The notes under the pieces are model-generated. The model saw only the letters and a list, made by a program, of their open reading frames with translations, searched no databases and was not told where the DNA came from. This document shows positions 1-8,689 of a DNA stretch of 64,000 nt, one piece after another. Where the stretch lies: contig JAPOIM010000006.1 of NCBI GenBank assembly GCA_029978905.1, positions 21,191-85,190 of the forward strand. The letters are read 5' to 3'. The first letter of the stretch is position 1, and each line of letters opens with the position of its first letter. The DNA comes from Planctomycetota bacterium. GTDB taxonomy: Bacteria > Planctomycetota > Planctomycetia > Pirellulales > UBA1268. The position numbers were made by a program, and so were the translations under genes.

Positions 1-93
1 GACTGTCCTCCGCCTGCGACCGTAGCGAGTATTCTGCGATCTGTTTCAATGTGCCTTGTGACGGCAGTGCCCCAGCTGGCCAAGAGGGTGTGC

Positions 94-744
94 ATGGGAA
101 TATGGGAGCTTCTTACGAAAGACCTGATGCCCAGCCGGGCGGACCTGCGGTGGAAAGAACCCTGGCTCTACCGCATCCGCCTGCGTGGGGATCTTGTGGC
201 CAGGCTGATGTTCGTGACGAGTGGCTGGATGGCGGCGACGGCGGGCCTGCTGGCACTCTTCTCAGTGAGTGAGAAGCCAGGTGGACTCGATGTGGCTGTC
301 GGGCTTGGGGCAGCGGCGGGGCTGGGGCCAGTGGCGCTCACTCTCTTTTTCACCAAGCACGTGGTTTCGGGGCAGGTGAGGATCATCGACGGCGTCATCG
401 AGCGAAAGACGCAGTACACCGGGTGGACCGGCCATTGGACGAAGACCGCGAGATGGGATTTGGATGCGGTTGATCCCTACAGGCTGCTCGTTGCAGACAG
501 GGCAACACGACCCTTTCATGTGTTGGTCTTGGAGTTTGACGATCGCTGCGAGCTGATCGGCGTTCCACAGCATGTCGACCTGAAAAAGCTGGCGGACCTG
601 CTCTGCTCATGCGGTTCGCGTGTGGTGAGTGCGGAGGCGATCGCGCCGCAGTTTGTAAAGAGTGTCTCGCTGGCATTCGCGATGACTGCGGTTGGAGGAA
701 GCGGAGTGCTGCTCGTGGCGGCTGCCATGGCGGCGTTTGGATAA
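94..744 (+). CDS. small integral membrane protein, family not recognised
   Basis: A protein of about 216 residues that I cannot assign to a named family. Three hydrophobic stretches are visible: two near the N-terminus (around residues 38-58 and 67-86) and one at the very C-terminus. Between them is a soluble block of about 100 residues whose alternating strands and tryptophans (IIDGVIERK, then the ELIGVPQHVDL stretch) resemble a bacterial PH-like membrane-associated domain; this is only an impression. I chose the ATG at 94 because AGAGGG lies about seven bases upstream; the in-frame ATG at 49 has no ribosome site. It stands alone between two copies of a 13-base sequence (1-13 and 913-925), and its stop codon is followed at once by a long inverted repeat. 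A real gene is likely because the reading frame is long and the hydrophobic pattern coherent. Confidence 0.6.
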   Translation: MGIWELLTKDLMPSRADLRWKEPWLYRIRLRGDLVARLMFVTSGWMAATAGLLALFSVSEKPGGLDVAVGLGAAAGLGPVALTLFFTKHVVSGQVRIIDGVIERKTQYTGWTGHWTKTARWDLDAVDPYRLLVADRATRPFHVLVLEFDDRCELIGVPQHVDLKKLADLLCSCGSRVVSAEAIAPQFVKSVSLAFAMTAVGGSGVLLVAAAMAAFG

Positions 745-747
745 GGG

Positions 748-899
748 CCGCTCGGAGGGAGCCCAGAGCTGTCCCACCGGACGTTCGCTGCGGGCCATCC
801 GGGCCCTCGCTCACTCGAAGATCCGCTTCGCTTTCGCCCTCCAGGCTTCGCTCGCGTCTCTACGCCGGTGGGTCAGCACTGGGCCCCCTCCTCGCTCGG
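748..899. repeat. long imperfect inverted repeat (structured intergenic element)
   Basis: Bases 748-780 and 865-899 are inverted copies of each other. The inner 29 positions of the arms match with three mismatches (core CCGGTGGG, CAGC, CTGGGC, CCCTCC), and the outer ends pair again after a two-base bulge. The 84-base loop contains a further small hairpin, CGAAG/CTTCG. The element starts three bases after the stop codon of the preceding gene, so it could act as a terminator or RNA-processing site, or be one copy of a dispersed, MITE-like or REP-like repeat. No coding frame is credible across it. Confidence 0.7.
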
Positions 900-908
900 T
901 GAATTGAG

Positions 909-923
909 GGAGGACTGTCCTCC
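909..923. repeat. perfect 15-base palindrome, half also present at the window start
   Basis: GGAGGAC-T-GTCCTCC is a perfect palindrome of seven plus one plus seven bases. The 13 bases GACTGTCCTCCGC at 913-925 recur exactly as the first 13 bases of the window, so the window edge probably cuts through a second copy of this element. It lies just outside the larger inverted repeat and about 75 bases before the start codon of the FAD/Fe-S dehydrogenase, so it may be an operator or the end of a repeat unit. Confidence 0.5.
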
Positions 924-962
924 GCGTGTGGCGTCGGTCTGCGGCGGGCCGGGGACGCTCGG

Positions 963-968
963 TATCAT
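963..968 (+). promoter_or_regulatory. candidate -10 element TATCAT
   Basis: CTCGGTATCATG lies about 29 bases before the chosen start of the dehydrogenase, a fitting distance for a -10 box. The same core occurs before other genes in the window (18909-18915, and 28519-28525 on the minus strand; a partial match at 24664-24672). No clear -35 element is visible, so this is a weak call. Confidence 0.3.
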
Positions 969-997
969 GCGAGGTTGCGTATCAAGGCCAGCCAGCC

Positions 998-3900
998 ATG
1001 AAAGACGAGAACGCTATGCCTGCTTCCGTTGCACGACCTTCCGTGACGTCTGCTCCGCCTCATGCACCGGGCCTCACGGAGACGGCCGCACGCTATGCGA
1101 CGCTCGACCTGATTCTCGACGGCGAGGTGCGGAGCGATCGGGTGGCCCGGTCGATCTATGCCACCGATGCGTCGGAGTATCAGCAGCGGCCAGAGGCGGT
1201 GGCGTTGCCCAAAACAGACGCCGATATCCATGAGCTGATTCGGTTTGCCTCGATCGAAGGCGTGGGGATCATTCCGCGGGCGGCGGGAACGTCGCTGGCT
1301 GGGCAGGTGGTTGGAGGCGGCATCGTGGTCGACTCCGGTCGCCACATGAACATGATTCTTGGGCTCGACGTGGAGCGCCGTCGGGTGCGGGTGCAGCCGG
1401 GTGTGATTCGCAATGAGCTCAACCGTTACCTCGCGCCGCATGGGCTCTTCTTTGGCCCCGAAACGTCGACTGCCGACTGGGCGATGATCGGCGGGATGGT
1501 GGGCAACAACTCGTGTGGCTCCAACTCGATCGCCTATGGAACCACGCGCGACCACCTGATCACGGCCCGTGGCTTCCTCGCGGATGGTTCGGAGGTGACC
1601 TTCGGCCCGCTGACGAAGGAGGAGTTTGCGGCGAAGTGCGCGGCCCCCGACTCGCTCGAAACCAGGATTTACTGCGGATTGCGAGAACTTCTCGGCGACA
1701 AGGCAACGAGGCAGACGATTCGCGACAACTTTCCCAAACCGGAAGTCACGCGGCGCAACACCGGCTACGCCCTCGACGCCCTGCTCGATGCGTCGTGCTT
1801 TGATCCGACGAGTGACACGCCCTTCAACCTCTGCCGCTTGATTGCCGGGTCCGAAGGCACCCTCTTTTTTGGCGTGGAATACGAACTCAACCTGATCCCG
1901 CTGCCGCCTCCGGGAACACTCTTGTGCGTGCACTGCGGGAGTGTGGAAGAGGCCCTCCGCGCCACGGTGATGGTGATGCAGAACCGTCCTCAGCTCGGCA
2001 GTGCGGACGGGAGTGAACTGACCGCCTGCGAACTGATTGACGACAAGATTCTCAGCTGCACCAAAGACAATCTCGAGCAGGCTCGCAACCGCTCTTTTGT
2101 GGTGGGTGAGCCGGGCGCGGTGCTGGTGGTGGAGTTGAAGCATGCCGACGCCGAGCAGCGGAGCCACGACGTGGCAGCGATGCGGCAGCGACTTGAAGGC
2201 GCTGGCCTGGGCTACGCCTATCCGGTGCTCGAGGGAGCCGAAGGTGCCAAGGTCTGGGAACTCCGCCGGGCAGGCCAAGGGCTCGTCAACAATCTGCCGG
2301 GTGATGCCAAGCCACGCGAGATCGTGGAAGACACCGCGGTGGCAGTCGAGGATCTGCCTGCCTACATCGCCGACTTTGACCGGCTCCTCGCGGAGAAGTA
2401 TCAGATCGACTGCGTGCACTACGCCCATGCTGGGGCCGGTGAGTTGCACCTACGTCCCCTCTTCGACCTGCATTCGTCCGACGGGCTCGCCATGTTTCGC
2501 TCCGTGGCGACCGACGTGGCGATGCTGGTGAAGAAGTATCGTGGAAGCCTCAGCGGTGAGCATGGTGACGGCAGGCTGCGCGGCGAGTTCATCCGCATGA
2601 TGGTAGGCGATGCGTGCTACCGCTACCTCGAACAGGTGAAGCGGCTCTTTGATCCGAAGGGGATTCTGAATCCCAACAAGATCATCGCCACGCCCCCGAT
2701 GGACACGTCACTGCGGATTCTGCCAGGGGAGCCTGAGCCGCATCACCACACGGTCTTTCGCTTTGCCGACACCGGTGGAGTGCTGCGTGCGGCCGAGAAG
2801 TGCACGGGCGTGGGACAGTGCCGCAAGCCACCGGGGGCGGGTGGCACGATGTGCCCGAGCTACATGGCCACCCGCAACGAGCAAGACTCCACGCGGGCTC
2901 GGGCCAACATGCTGCGTGGAGCACTCTCGGATCCCACGTCGGCCGATCCGTGGAACCGCTCCGAGCTGGCGGACGTGCTCGATCTCTGCCTCTCCTGTAA
3001 GGCATGCAAGAGTGAGTGCCCATCGAATGTCGATATGGCACGGCTCAAGGCGGAGTGGGAACAGCACCGGCATGATGCCAAGGGTGTGCCCTTCCGCACG
3101 ATGGTGGTGGCTGAGATGCCTCGGCTGATGCGGCTTGCGGCGGTGGTGCCGTGGCTTGCGAATGCGTGCATGACGGCTCCGGGCATTTCCTCGCTCATCA
3201 AATGGATGCTTGGATTTCATGCCAACCGCTCGTTGCCCACCGTGTCTCGAACGCTGCTCTCGGAGTGGGTGCGGAGGCCCAATCGAGTGCGGGGCGATGG
3301 TCGCCGAGGCCGGGTGCATCTGTTCTGCGATGAGTTTTCGGAGACGCTTGATGCGGAGATTGGCATCAAGGCTGTGCAACTCCTCGAAGCGCTCGGCTAT
3401 GAAGTCACGATCCCTGAGCATGTGGAAAGCGGACGGGCGAAAATTTCGAAGGGGCTGCTTCGGTCCGCGCGAACGCTGGCGGTAACGAATCTGGAGCTGC
3501 TCGGCCCGGTGGTCACCGAGGAGGTGCCGCTGCTGGGCATCGAGCCTTCGGCGATCCTCGGCTTTCGCGATGAGTATCCTGATCTTGTGCCGCAGCAGCA
3601 CGAGGCCGCCGCCCGCAAACTCGCGGCCAACTGTTTTCTGATCGACGAGTTTCTGGCCCGCGAGATGGCTGCAGGAAAAATCAGCCCCAACGACTTTGAC
3701 GATGCGCCGCGCCGCATCCTGGTGCACGGCCACTGTCACCAGAAGGCGCTCGCCTCGCTCGAACCGACGCTCCAAATCCTGCGGCTCCCAGCGGGGCATA
3801 TAGTGGAAGCGATTCCCTCGGGTTGCTGCGGGATGGCGGGCTCGTTTGGCTACGACCGCGGCCACTTTGACCTGTCGATGCAGATCGGAGAGTTGGTGCT

Positions 3901-4051
3901 CTTTCCTGCCGTTCGGCGGGCAACCACCGAAACGTTGGTCGCCGCTCCCGGCACGAGCTGCCGTCATCAGATCAAGGATGGCACGGGCCGCTCTGCCCTT
4001 CATCCGGTCGAGATCTTGCATGCAGCCTGCCCGGCTGCCCGCTCAGCGTGA
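998..4051 (+). CDS. FAD-binding and 4Fe-4S dehydrogenase, YdiJ type
   Basis: A fused flavin and iron-sulfur 2-hydroxyacid dehydrogenase. The N-terminal half is an FAD-binding type 4 domain (glycine-rich GTSLAGQ near residues 95-101) plus the FAD-oxidase C-terminal domain, ending in the LFDPKGILNPNK motif. The C-terminal half carries ferredoxin-type cysteines: C602, C608 and C619, then CxxCxxCxxxCP at 664-674. It ends in a cysteine-rich CCG domain with HGHCHQKAL and SGCCGMAGSFGY (C943, C944). The domain order and the length of 1017 residues match E. coli YdiJ (about 1018), and that length match is why I chose the ATG at 998 over 926. Such enzymes oxidise D-2-hydroxyacids (lactate, 2-hydroxyglutarate or similar) and pass electrons to the respiratory chain; the substrate cannot be read here. 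Its 3' end overlaps the convergent PHP gene by nine bases. Confidence 0.9.
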   Translation: MKDENAMPASVARPSVTSAPPHAPGLTETAARYATLDLILDGEVRSDRVARSIYATDASEYQQRPEAVALPKTDADIHELIRFASIEGVGIIPRAAGTSLAGQVVGGGIVVDSGRHMNMILGLDVERRRVRVQPGVIRNELNRYLAPHGLFFGPETSTADWAMIGGMVGNNSCGSNSIAYGTTRDHLITARGFLADGSEVTFGPLTKEEFAAKCAAPDSLETRIYCGLRELLGDKATRQTIRDNFPKPEVTRRNTGYALDALLDASCFDPTSDTPFNLCRLIAGSEGTLFFGVEYELNLIPLPPPGTLLCVHCGSVEEALRATVMVMQNRPQLGSADGSELTACELIDDKILSCTKDNLEQARNRSFVVGEPGAVLVVELKHADAEQRSHDVAAMRQRLEGAGLGYAYPVLEGAEGAKVWELRRAGQGLVNNLPGDAKPREIVEDTAVAVEDLPAYIADFDRLLAEKYQIDCVHYAHAGAGELHLRPLFDLHSSDGLAMFRSVATDVAMLVKKYRGSLSGEHGDGRLRGEFIRMMVGDACYRYLEQVKRLFDPKGILNPNKIIATPPMDTSLRILPGEPEPHHHTVFRFADTGGVLRAAEKCTGVGQCRKPPGAGGTMCPSYMATRNEQDSTRARANMLRGALSDPTSADPWNRSELADVLDLCLSCKACKSECPSNVDMARLKAEWEQHRHDAKGVPFRTMVVAEMPRLMRLAAVVPWLANACMTAPGISSLIKWMLGFHANRSLPTVSRTLLSEWVRRPNRVRGDGRRGRVHLFCDEFSETLDAEIGIKAVQLLEALGYEVTIPEHVESGRAKISKGLLRSARTLAVTNLELLGPVVTEEVPLLGIEPSAILGFRDEYPDLVPQQHEAAARKLAANCFLIDEFLAREMAAGKISPNDFDDAPRRILVHGHCHQKALASLEPTLQILRLPAGHIVEAIPSGCCGMAGSFGYDRGHFDLSMQIGELVLFPAVRRATTETLVAAPGTSCRHQIKDGTGRSALHPVEILHAACPAARSA

Positions 4052-5359
4052 ACGCAGGTAGAACGGGTTGCTGAGCACCCACAGGTGCGGCTCTCCCGCC
4101 ACATCGAGCGAAAGTTCCACGCGGTGGTTGCCCGCCTTCTCCAGCGGAAGGCGCAGGCTCGCTCCGTCGGCTTCGTGGATGCATGTTCCGTCGCGGATCA
4201 CCCGCCAGTGGCCCGGGAGCGGCGCGCGAGCTTGCAAGGAGTGTCCCTCGGCCCAGGCCGCCACGCTTCCCATTTCGAGCCTGCCGTCGGCGGAGTCCAC
4301 GAAGCAGTCGAAGCCACGGGCATCGGCAATCCAGTCAAAGGCGACAAAGGCCCGGCCTGCTCGGAGGGCGTCTTCGATCGCCTCGCGGGTGAGAGCCGTC
4401 GCCAGCACGTGGGTGCCGACATGTCGCAGGCTGTACTCATAGGGATCGAGCTGCATGCGAAAGAGCTCTTCTCCTTCCCCAGCCTCGGCGGCGGTTGGCA
4501 GCAGCGGACGCACGAGGGCGAGGTCGAGGGTCAGCAGGGGGTCGTCGAGTGGATCGGTGATAGCCACCTTGCCGTCGGCAGCAAGCCGGATCACCACGCC
4601 CACGTTCTCGTGCGCATCGTTGGCGGACACGCCGGTATGGGGAGCGATCTGGCAAAGTTCGTCCCAGCGGTCGAGGTAGAGCCGTGGATCGTCTTGCAAC
4701 GCGGAGAGCGTTTCCTGGGGAAAGCGTTTCACGAGCGAGGCGATCTGCAGCAGCCAAAGCGGATTCTGCAGGCTGGAGAAAAGGCGTTTCTCTTCTTTGG
4801 CATCAGCGTGGGTGTTGTAGATTTCGCAGCCCGTCAGGCCGGGGAGTTCCCAGTCGAGGCGTTCTTCGAGGTGGGAGAGAAACGACAGGCCGTCCTGCTG
4901 CTGCACACGGCGGGCGAAGTCGGCAGGTTCCAGGGCGTCTTGATCGGCCATGCTCACGCGGGGATACGTCAGCAGGCCTTTCACCTCGGCCCCTGGAATG
5001 CACAGCACACCATCGTGGATGCCCGAGTGGCCATCGGTCACGAAGTCATAGTGCTCCGCAGGATGCTCGGTGAACATCAGCACGTTGGAGCCCGCTCGCT
5101 TGGCCGCGGCGACGATGTTGGGCAGTTGGCCTCGGCTGTCGTGCGAGAACGCCGAATGCACGTGCAGGTTCACGCGGTATTCGTGATAGGGGCCTTGCCG
5201 CGGCAACTCCGTGCGCCGCGAGGCCAATGTCTCCACTGCCCCATGCACCCGCTCCAGCCGCTCGCTGGTCAGCCGATCCAACGCGTCGGCTTGGGCAACT
5301 GCTGCCCACAGGAGGCATGCTCCCCACCACATGGCACACCGCATCGCATGATCCCTCAT
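4043..5359 (-). CDS. secreted PHP-domain metallohydrolase-like protein
   Basis: A 438-residue protein with an N-terminal signal peptide (hydrophobic run WWGACLLWAAVAQA ending about residue 24). It then has the metal-binding signatures of the PHP superfamily: HVH at 66-68, H73 in FSHD, FTEH at 96-99 and E125 in IPGAEVK, with later candidates in NTHADA and SANDAHENVG. PHP domains hydrolyse phosphoester or related bonds with a cluster of divalent metals; the substrate here is unknown. The C-terminal 100 residues look like a beta-rich appended domain. It is the last gene of a minus-strand run, starting 12 bases after the stop of the TPR-redoxin gene, which suggests co-expression. The stop lies inside the 3' end of the opposing dehydrogenase gene. 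Confidence 0.82.
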   Translation of the reverse strand: MRDHAMRCAMWWGACLLWAAVAQADALDRLTSERLERVHGAVETLASRRTELPRQGPYHEYRVNLHVHSAFSHDSRGQLPNIVAAAKRAGSNVLMFTEHPAEHYDFVTDGHSGIHDGVLCIPGAEVKGLLTYPRVSMADQDALEPADFARRVQQQDGLSFLSHLEERLDWELPGLTGCEIYNTHADAKEEKRLFSSLQNPLWLLQIASLVKRFPQETLSALQDDPRLYLDRWDELCQIAPHTGVSANDAHENVGVVIRLAADGKVAITDPLDDPLLTLDLALVRPLLPTAAEAGEGEELFRMQLDPYEYSLRHVGTHVLATALTREAIEDALRAGRAFVAFDWIADARGFDCFVDSADGRLEMGSVAAWAEGHSLQARAPLPGHWRVIRDGTCIHEADGASLRLPLEKAGNHRVELSLDVAGEPHLWVLSNPFYLRSR

Positions 5360-5371
5360 GGCGAACTGAAA

Positions 5372-7771
5372 CTAGCGTTGGTCCAGGCCTTCGGGCCGGC
5401 CGTGACACGCGTCAAGCCTTTTGATTTCGGTCAGGAGAAACTCAGGCAGCATGAAGGGCTCGTAGCCCGCGTGCTGCCATCGCATGCGTCCGTCGGCCGA
5501 CACATAGCAGGTGGCATGCATGGGGATGTCTTCAAAGTCGTCCCAGGCGTCGAGTGCCTGAAACGCGACGCCATCCGCAGCGGAGAGCGCGACAAACGGC
5601 AAGCCCTCCGACGACATCGCCACATCCTCGACCGAGTCCGTGCTGATCACGAGCACCGGCACGCCAGCCTCTTCAAAGCGACGGGCAGCCTCCGTGAACG
5701 CCTTCACCTGGTCGTTGCAATGTTCGCAGGCCATGCCGAGCGTGAGGAGGATGACGTGAGGCTGACCGGCGTAGTCGCCCGCAGATACGGGAGTGCCGTC
5801 GGTGGCAAGCGCCGTCCAACTGCCCGCCTGCCAGGCGGTCCACTCCAGAGGACCGAGGGTGGCGAGGTCAGGGCGTTCGCCAAGGTCGTTGGGAGGATCG
5901 TGGGCAATCCGCCAGTCACCGGCCACTTCCGCGGCCTCGGCGATCGGAGCGAGCCGAGCCAGGAGAGGCAGGTTGAGATCCGCTGCGGCGGCGAGTGTGC
6001 GGACTTCCGCAAAGGTGGCCTTCGCCTCGTCATGCTTGCCTGCTTCCCACTGCACGGAGGCGAGCAAAGCCTGCGGATGGAGCTGTTGCGTTGTTCCCTT
6101 GGCAGCAGATGTGGCAGCCTCAACGGCCTTCTCCGTGTTGCCGAGGGCGAGTTCGATACGCGCGAGTCTGCTTTTGTCGATCGCGTTTCGCTGCTTGTCT
6201 TTCAAGCCAGCGAGGGATTCGCGAGCTTTCTCGAGGTCACCAGTAGCGATCCATCCGTGCAGCCTGAGTTCCGCGAGACAGGCTTCAAGCTTTTCGATGC
6301 GATCGGCAAATGGCTGCATCGCGTCTGCCATGGCTTTGCTGATGTCTGCTGCCGATTTGCCTTCATCGCGGGCTTTCCTTTCCGCACTGTCGGCGGCGTC
6401 CGTGCGTCCGGTGCGTTCTTCCGCTTCCATCGCCTCAAGCCGCTCGAGGGCGGCCTGGCCAGCGGCCGTGTCTCCGCGGGAAAAACCGGCGATGCTCAGG
6501 AGTTGCTCGCGCTTCCAGCGATCCTCAAACTCCTCCGCGGGCTCGATAAATGGCGTGTCGGCGAGGGCGGCCGCCACGTCCCAGAGTTCCCACTGCAGGA
6601 TCGTTTCGAACAGGCGATCCCGTCCAAACTGCCAGCAGCTCCCTCCTTCCTGATATGACTGATCGGGATCGGGGTTCACTTTCTTGGAACGGGCGATCCT
6701 CGGCATGCTGATCAGGTTGGTGGCCACCGTCAGCGCATCGTGCACGCGACCGAGGTGGTTGAGGTTCCGGATGAACCACTCGCTGTTGTGAGCGAAGTTG
6801 TGGATCTGGTCGGGAAAGACGTGGGCACGGATCATCTGCGCGTGATCCACCCGCACCGCGGCTTCCTGTTGCCAGGCGGCGTCGTGCCAACGCTCGAGGC
6901 CTGAATAGATATGGCCGGGCATGTGCCACATGTGGGCGATGCCCGGGGCTGACGGCCCACACATCGCGGCCGAGTGCAGGGCTTCGGCGGCGCGATTGCG
7001 ATCCCACAGATGGATCAGGTAGTGGTGCGCTGGATGCATCGGGTTGGCGGCGAGCACTTGCTTGCCGAGCGCGTCGAGGGCGAGTGGGCTTGAAATCGGC
7101 ACACCACGATTGCGGTTGATCCACGAGAAGCCCACCACAAACGCCCGGGCTTCAAGGTCGTCTGGATAGTCGAGGGCGATCTTTTCGAGCCCCTCGAGAA
7201 ACGCTTTTCGCCGGGCCTGCTTTTCCTCGTCGGTCTCCGGCTTGGCCTCCTTCGGCTTGTCTTCCTTTGGCTTGTCCTCGGGCTTGTCGCCCTTGGCTGG
7301 TTCGTCTTTTACGCCGAAGAGTTTCTTGGTGACGGCGAGCCAGTCCTTCTCGCGAGGCGTGAGCTTCTCGAGCGTCGCACCCGTGAGAGCCGGGCCGGTG
7401 GCATCGGTGAGAAACTCGCGTGCCCGCGCCTCGTTTTCGACGTTGGCCATCGCCAAGCCCCAGCGGGCCATCACGCACTCGGGGTCGAGTTTGAGCACCG
7501 TGCGGAAACTCCGTTCCGCCTCCCAGTACCAGAAGCCATGCAGCTGGCCGACACCCTGGTCGAAGTACTGCTGGGCCTCAGGCGACGCGGTGGTCACCGG
7601 GAAGTGCACGTTGCTGCATCCCGGGATCAAGGGAAGGTGGCGACGGGGCCCCTCCGAAAACCCTTCGCCGTGGAGCGAATGACCAGGCAGAGGTGTCGCA
7701 GGATCTTGGCCGTAGACGCCCGTGGGAGCGACGGCAAAGGCAAGGCAGGTCAGCAGAAGAAAGTGTTTCAT
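5372..7771 (-). CDS. exported TPR protein with C-terminal thioredoxin-like domain
   Basis: A 799-residue protein. The start at 7771 gives a clean signal peptide (KHFLLLTCLAFAVAPTGVYGQ); the frame stays open further upstream, but that extension overlaps nnrE and reads as low-complexity shadow. The first 600 residues hold helical repeats of TPR type. They include a conserved-looking histidine-rich segment (HPAHHYLIHLWD, then HMPGHIYSGLERW), a lysine/glutamate-rich linker (around residues 155-185) and a long charged helix region. The C-terminal 150 residues form an AhpC/TSA-redoxin fold with a CEHC pair at C682 and C685, suited to disulfide or metal chemistry outside the cytoplasm. It lies 40 bases after nnrE and 12 bases before the PHP gene, so the three are probably one transcript. 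The physiological role is not known. Confidence 0.85.
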   Translation of the reverse strand: MKHFLLLTCLAFAVAPTGVYGQDPATPLPGHSLHGEGFSEGPRRHLPLIPGCSNVHFPVTTASPEAQQYFDQGVGQLHGFWYWEAERSFRTVLKLDPECVMARWGLAMANVENEARAREFLTDATGPALTGATLEKLTPREKDWLAVTKKLFGVKDEPAKGDKPEDKPKEDKPKEAKPETDEEKQARRKAFLEGLEKIALDYPDDLEARAFVVGFSWINRNRGVPISSPLALDALGKQVLAANPMHPAHHYLIHLWDRNRAAEALHSAAMCGPSAPGIAHMWHMPGHIYSGLERWHDAAWQQEAAVRVDHAQMIRAHVFPDQIHNFAHNSEWFIRNLNHLGRVHDALTVATNLISMPRIARSKKVNPDPDQSYQEGGSCWQFGRDRLFETILQWELWDVAAALADTPFIEPAEEFEDRWKREQLLSIAGFSRGDTAAGQAALERLEAMEAEERTGRTDAADSAERKARDEGKSAADISKAMADAMQPFADRIEKLEACLAELRLHGWIATGDLEKARESLAGLKDKQRNAIDKSRLARIELALGNTEKAVEAATSAAKGTTQQLHPQALLASVQWEAGKHDEAKATFAEVRTLAAAADLNLPLLARLAPIAEAAEVAGDWRIAHDPPNDLGERPDLATLGPLEWTAWQAGSWTALATDGTPVSAGDYAGQPHVILLTLGMACEHCNDQVKAFTEAARRFEEAGVPVLVISTDSVEDVAMSSEGLPFVALSAADGVAFQALDAWDDFEDIPMHATCYVSADGRMRWQHAGYEPFMLPEFLLTEIKRLDACHGRPEGLDQR

Positions 7772-7811
7772 AACTTCTGAGAATACTTCCGTGAGAGGAC
7801 TGCCGCATCTG

Positions 7812-8498
7812 CTAGCCGAGGACTCCCGCGTCGGCGAGGAGGCAGGCAGGTGCGCCGATACCGACGACCTCGACACGCCCGAGAAACGCGGCTGCAGAAG
7901 GGGAGGTAAACCCGCGCTTGGGGGCGACGAAGGTGACGGTGAGGTCTGCCGTGACGCACGCACCTGCGGCGATGCCAGCATCGCAGTCAAGCCCCGAAGG
8001 AAGGTCGATCGCACAGACCGTCGCCCTGGGAGTGCGCGTGCGGCAGGCATTCATTGCCTCGATTGCGATGGCGATGGCTCCCCGGGGCGGCCCGCTTGCG
8101 CCCGTGCCAAGCAGGGCGTCGACGAGCACGGTGGCTTCGGCAAGGGCCGCGTGCCACTGGTCGCGTGACGCCTCTGCCAGCAGCTGCATGGGGATCTTTG
8201 AGCGGCGGGCAACCTCGCAGGCAATCGCCGCATCGCCGCTGAGGTCGGCTGGATCGCAGACGGTGAGCAGCGTGATGTCGTGGCCAAGCAGTTCGAGGTG
8301 GCGAGCGATGACGTAGCCATCTCCGCCGTTGTTTCCTTTTCCACAGAGGATGGCCACGCGACCATCGGGGGCATGGGCGTGGATTTGCTCGGCCGCGCCC
8401 CGCCCCGCGTTTTCCATGAGCACGATGCCAGGAAGGCCAAACTCCTCGATCGCGCGTCGGTCGATTTCGCGAACCTCACTTCGAGAGAGCGTGTGCAT
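7812..8498 (-). CDS. nnrE: NAD(P)H-hydrate epimerase
   Basis: A 228-residue stand-alone YjeF N-terminal domain. It interconverts the R and S forms of NAD(P)H hydrate so that a partner dehydratase can repair the damaged cofactor. Diagnostic motifs are GKGNNGGDG at residues 53-61, DALLGTG at 127-133, DLPSGLD at 165-171 and the TADLTVTF strand at 183-190. The length is normal for a single-domain epimerase; in many bacteria it is fused to the NnrD dehydratase, which is absent from this window. It is the first gene of the minus-strand run with the TPR-redoxin and PHP genes, and is divergent from the YeiH-type transporter. Confidence 0.93.
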   Translation of the reverse strand: MHTLSRSEVREIDRRAIEEFGLPGIVLMENAGRGAAEQIHAHAPDGRVAILCGKGNNGGDGYVIARHLELLGHDITLLTVCDPADLSGDAAIACEVARRSKIPMQLLAEASRDQWHAALAEATVLVDALLGTGASGPPRGAIAIAIEAMNACRTRTPRATVCAIDLPSGLDCDAGIAAGACVTADLTVTFVAPKRGFTSPSAAAFLGRVEVVGIGAPACLLADAGVLG

Positions 8499-8689
8499 CG
8501 GACGACCTTTGCGGTGGATGGCGAAACGTTTGGATGTGGACGAGTGAGGTCATCGTAGGGGGCGAGCGCTCAGAGAAAATGGTTGCGGAGCCCATGCGGA
8601 TCCAAGCAGCACTCGACAGTGAGAAGATTCTCGCGAAACAATGCGTCCTCTTCAGGCGCGGTCCACATGAGACATCGGGAGGAGCAGCC

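Noticed and set aside
4085..6658. 857-codon open frame on the plus strand
   Set aside because: It lies antisense to the PHP and TPR-redoxin genes, both of which have clear family motifs. Its product shows none, and third-position GC bias easily creates such mirror frames.
7772..8050. Upstream extension of the TPR-redoxin frame
   Set aside because: The added 93 residues are serine/proline/arginine low complexity, overlap nnrE, and would bury the signal peptide that begins at 7771.
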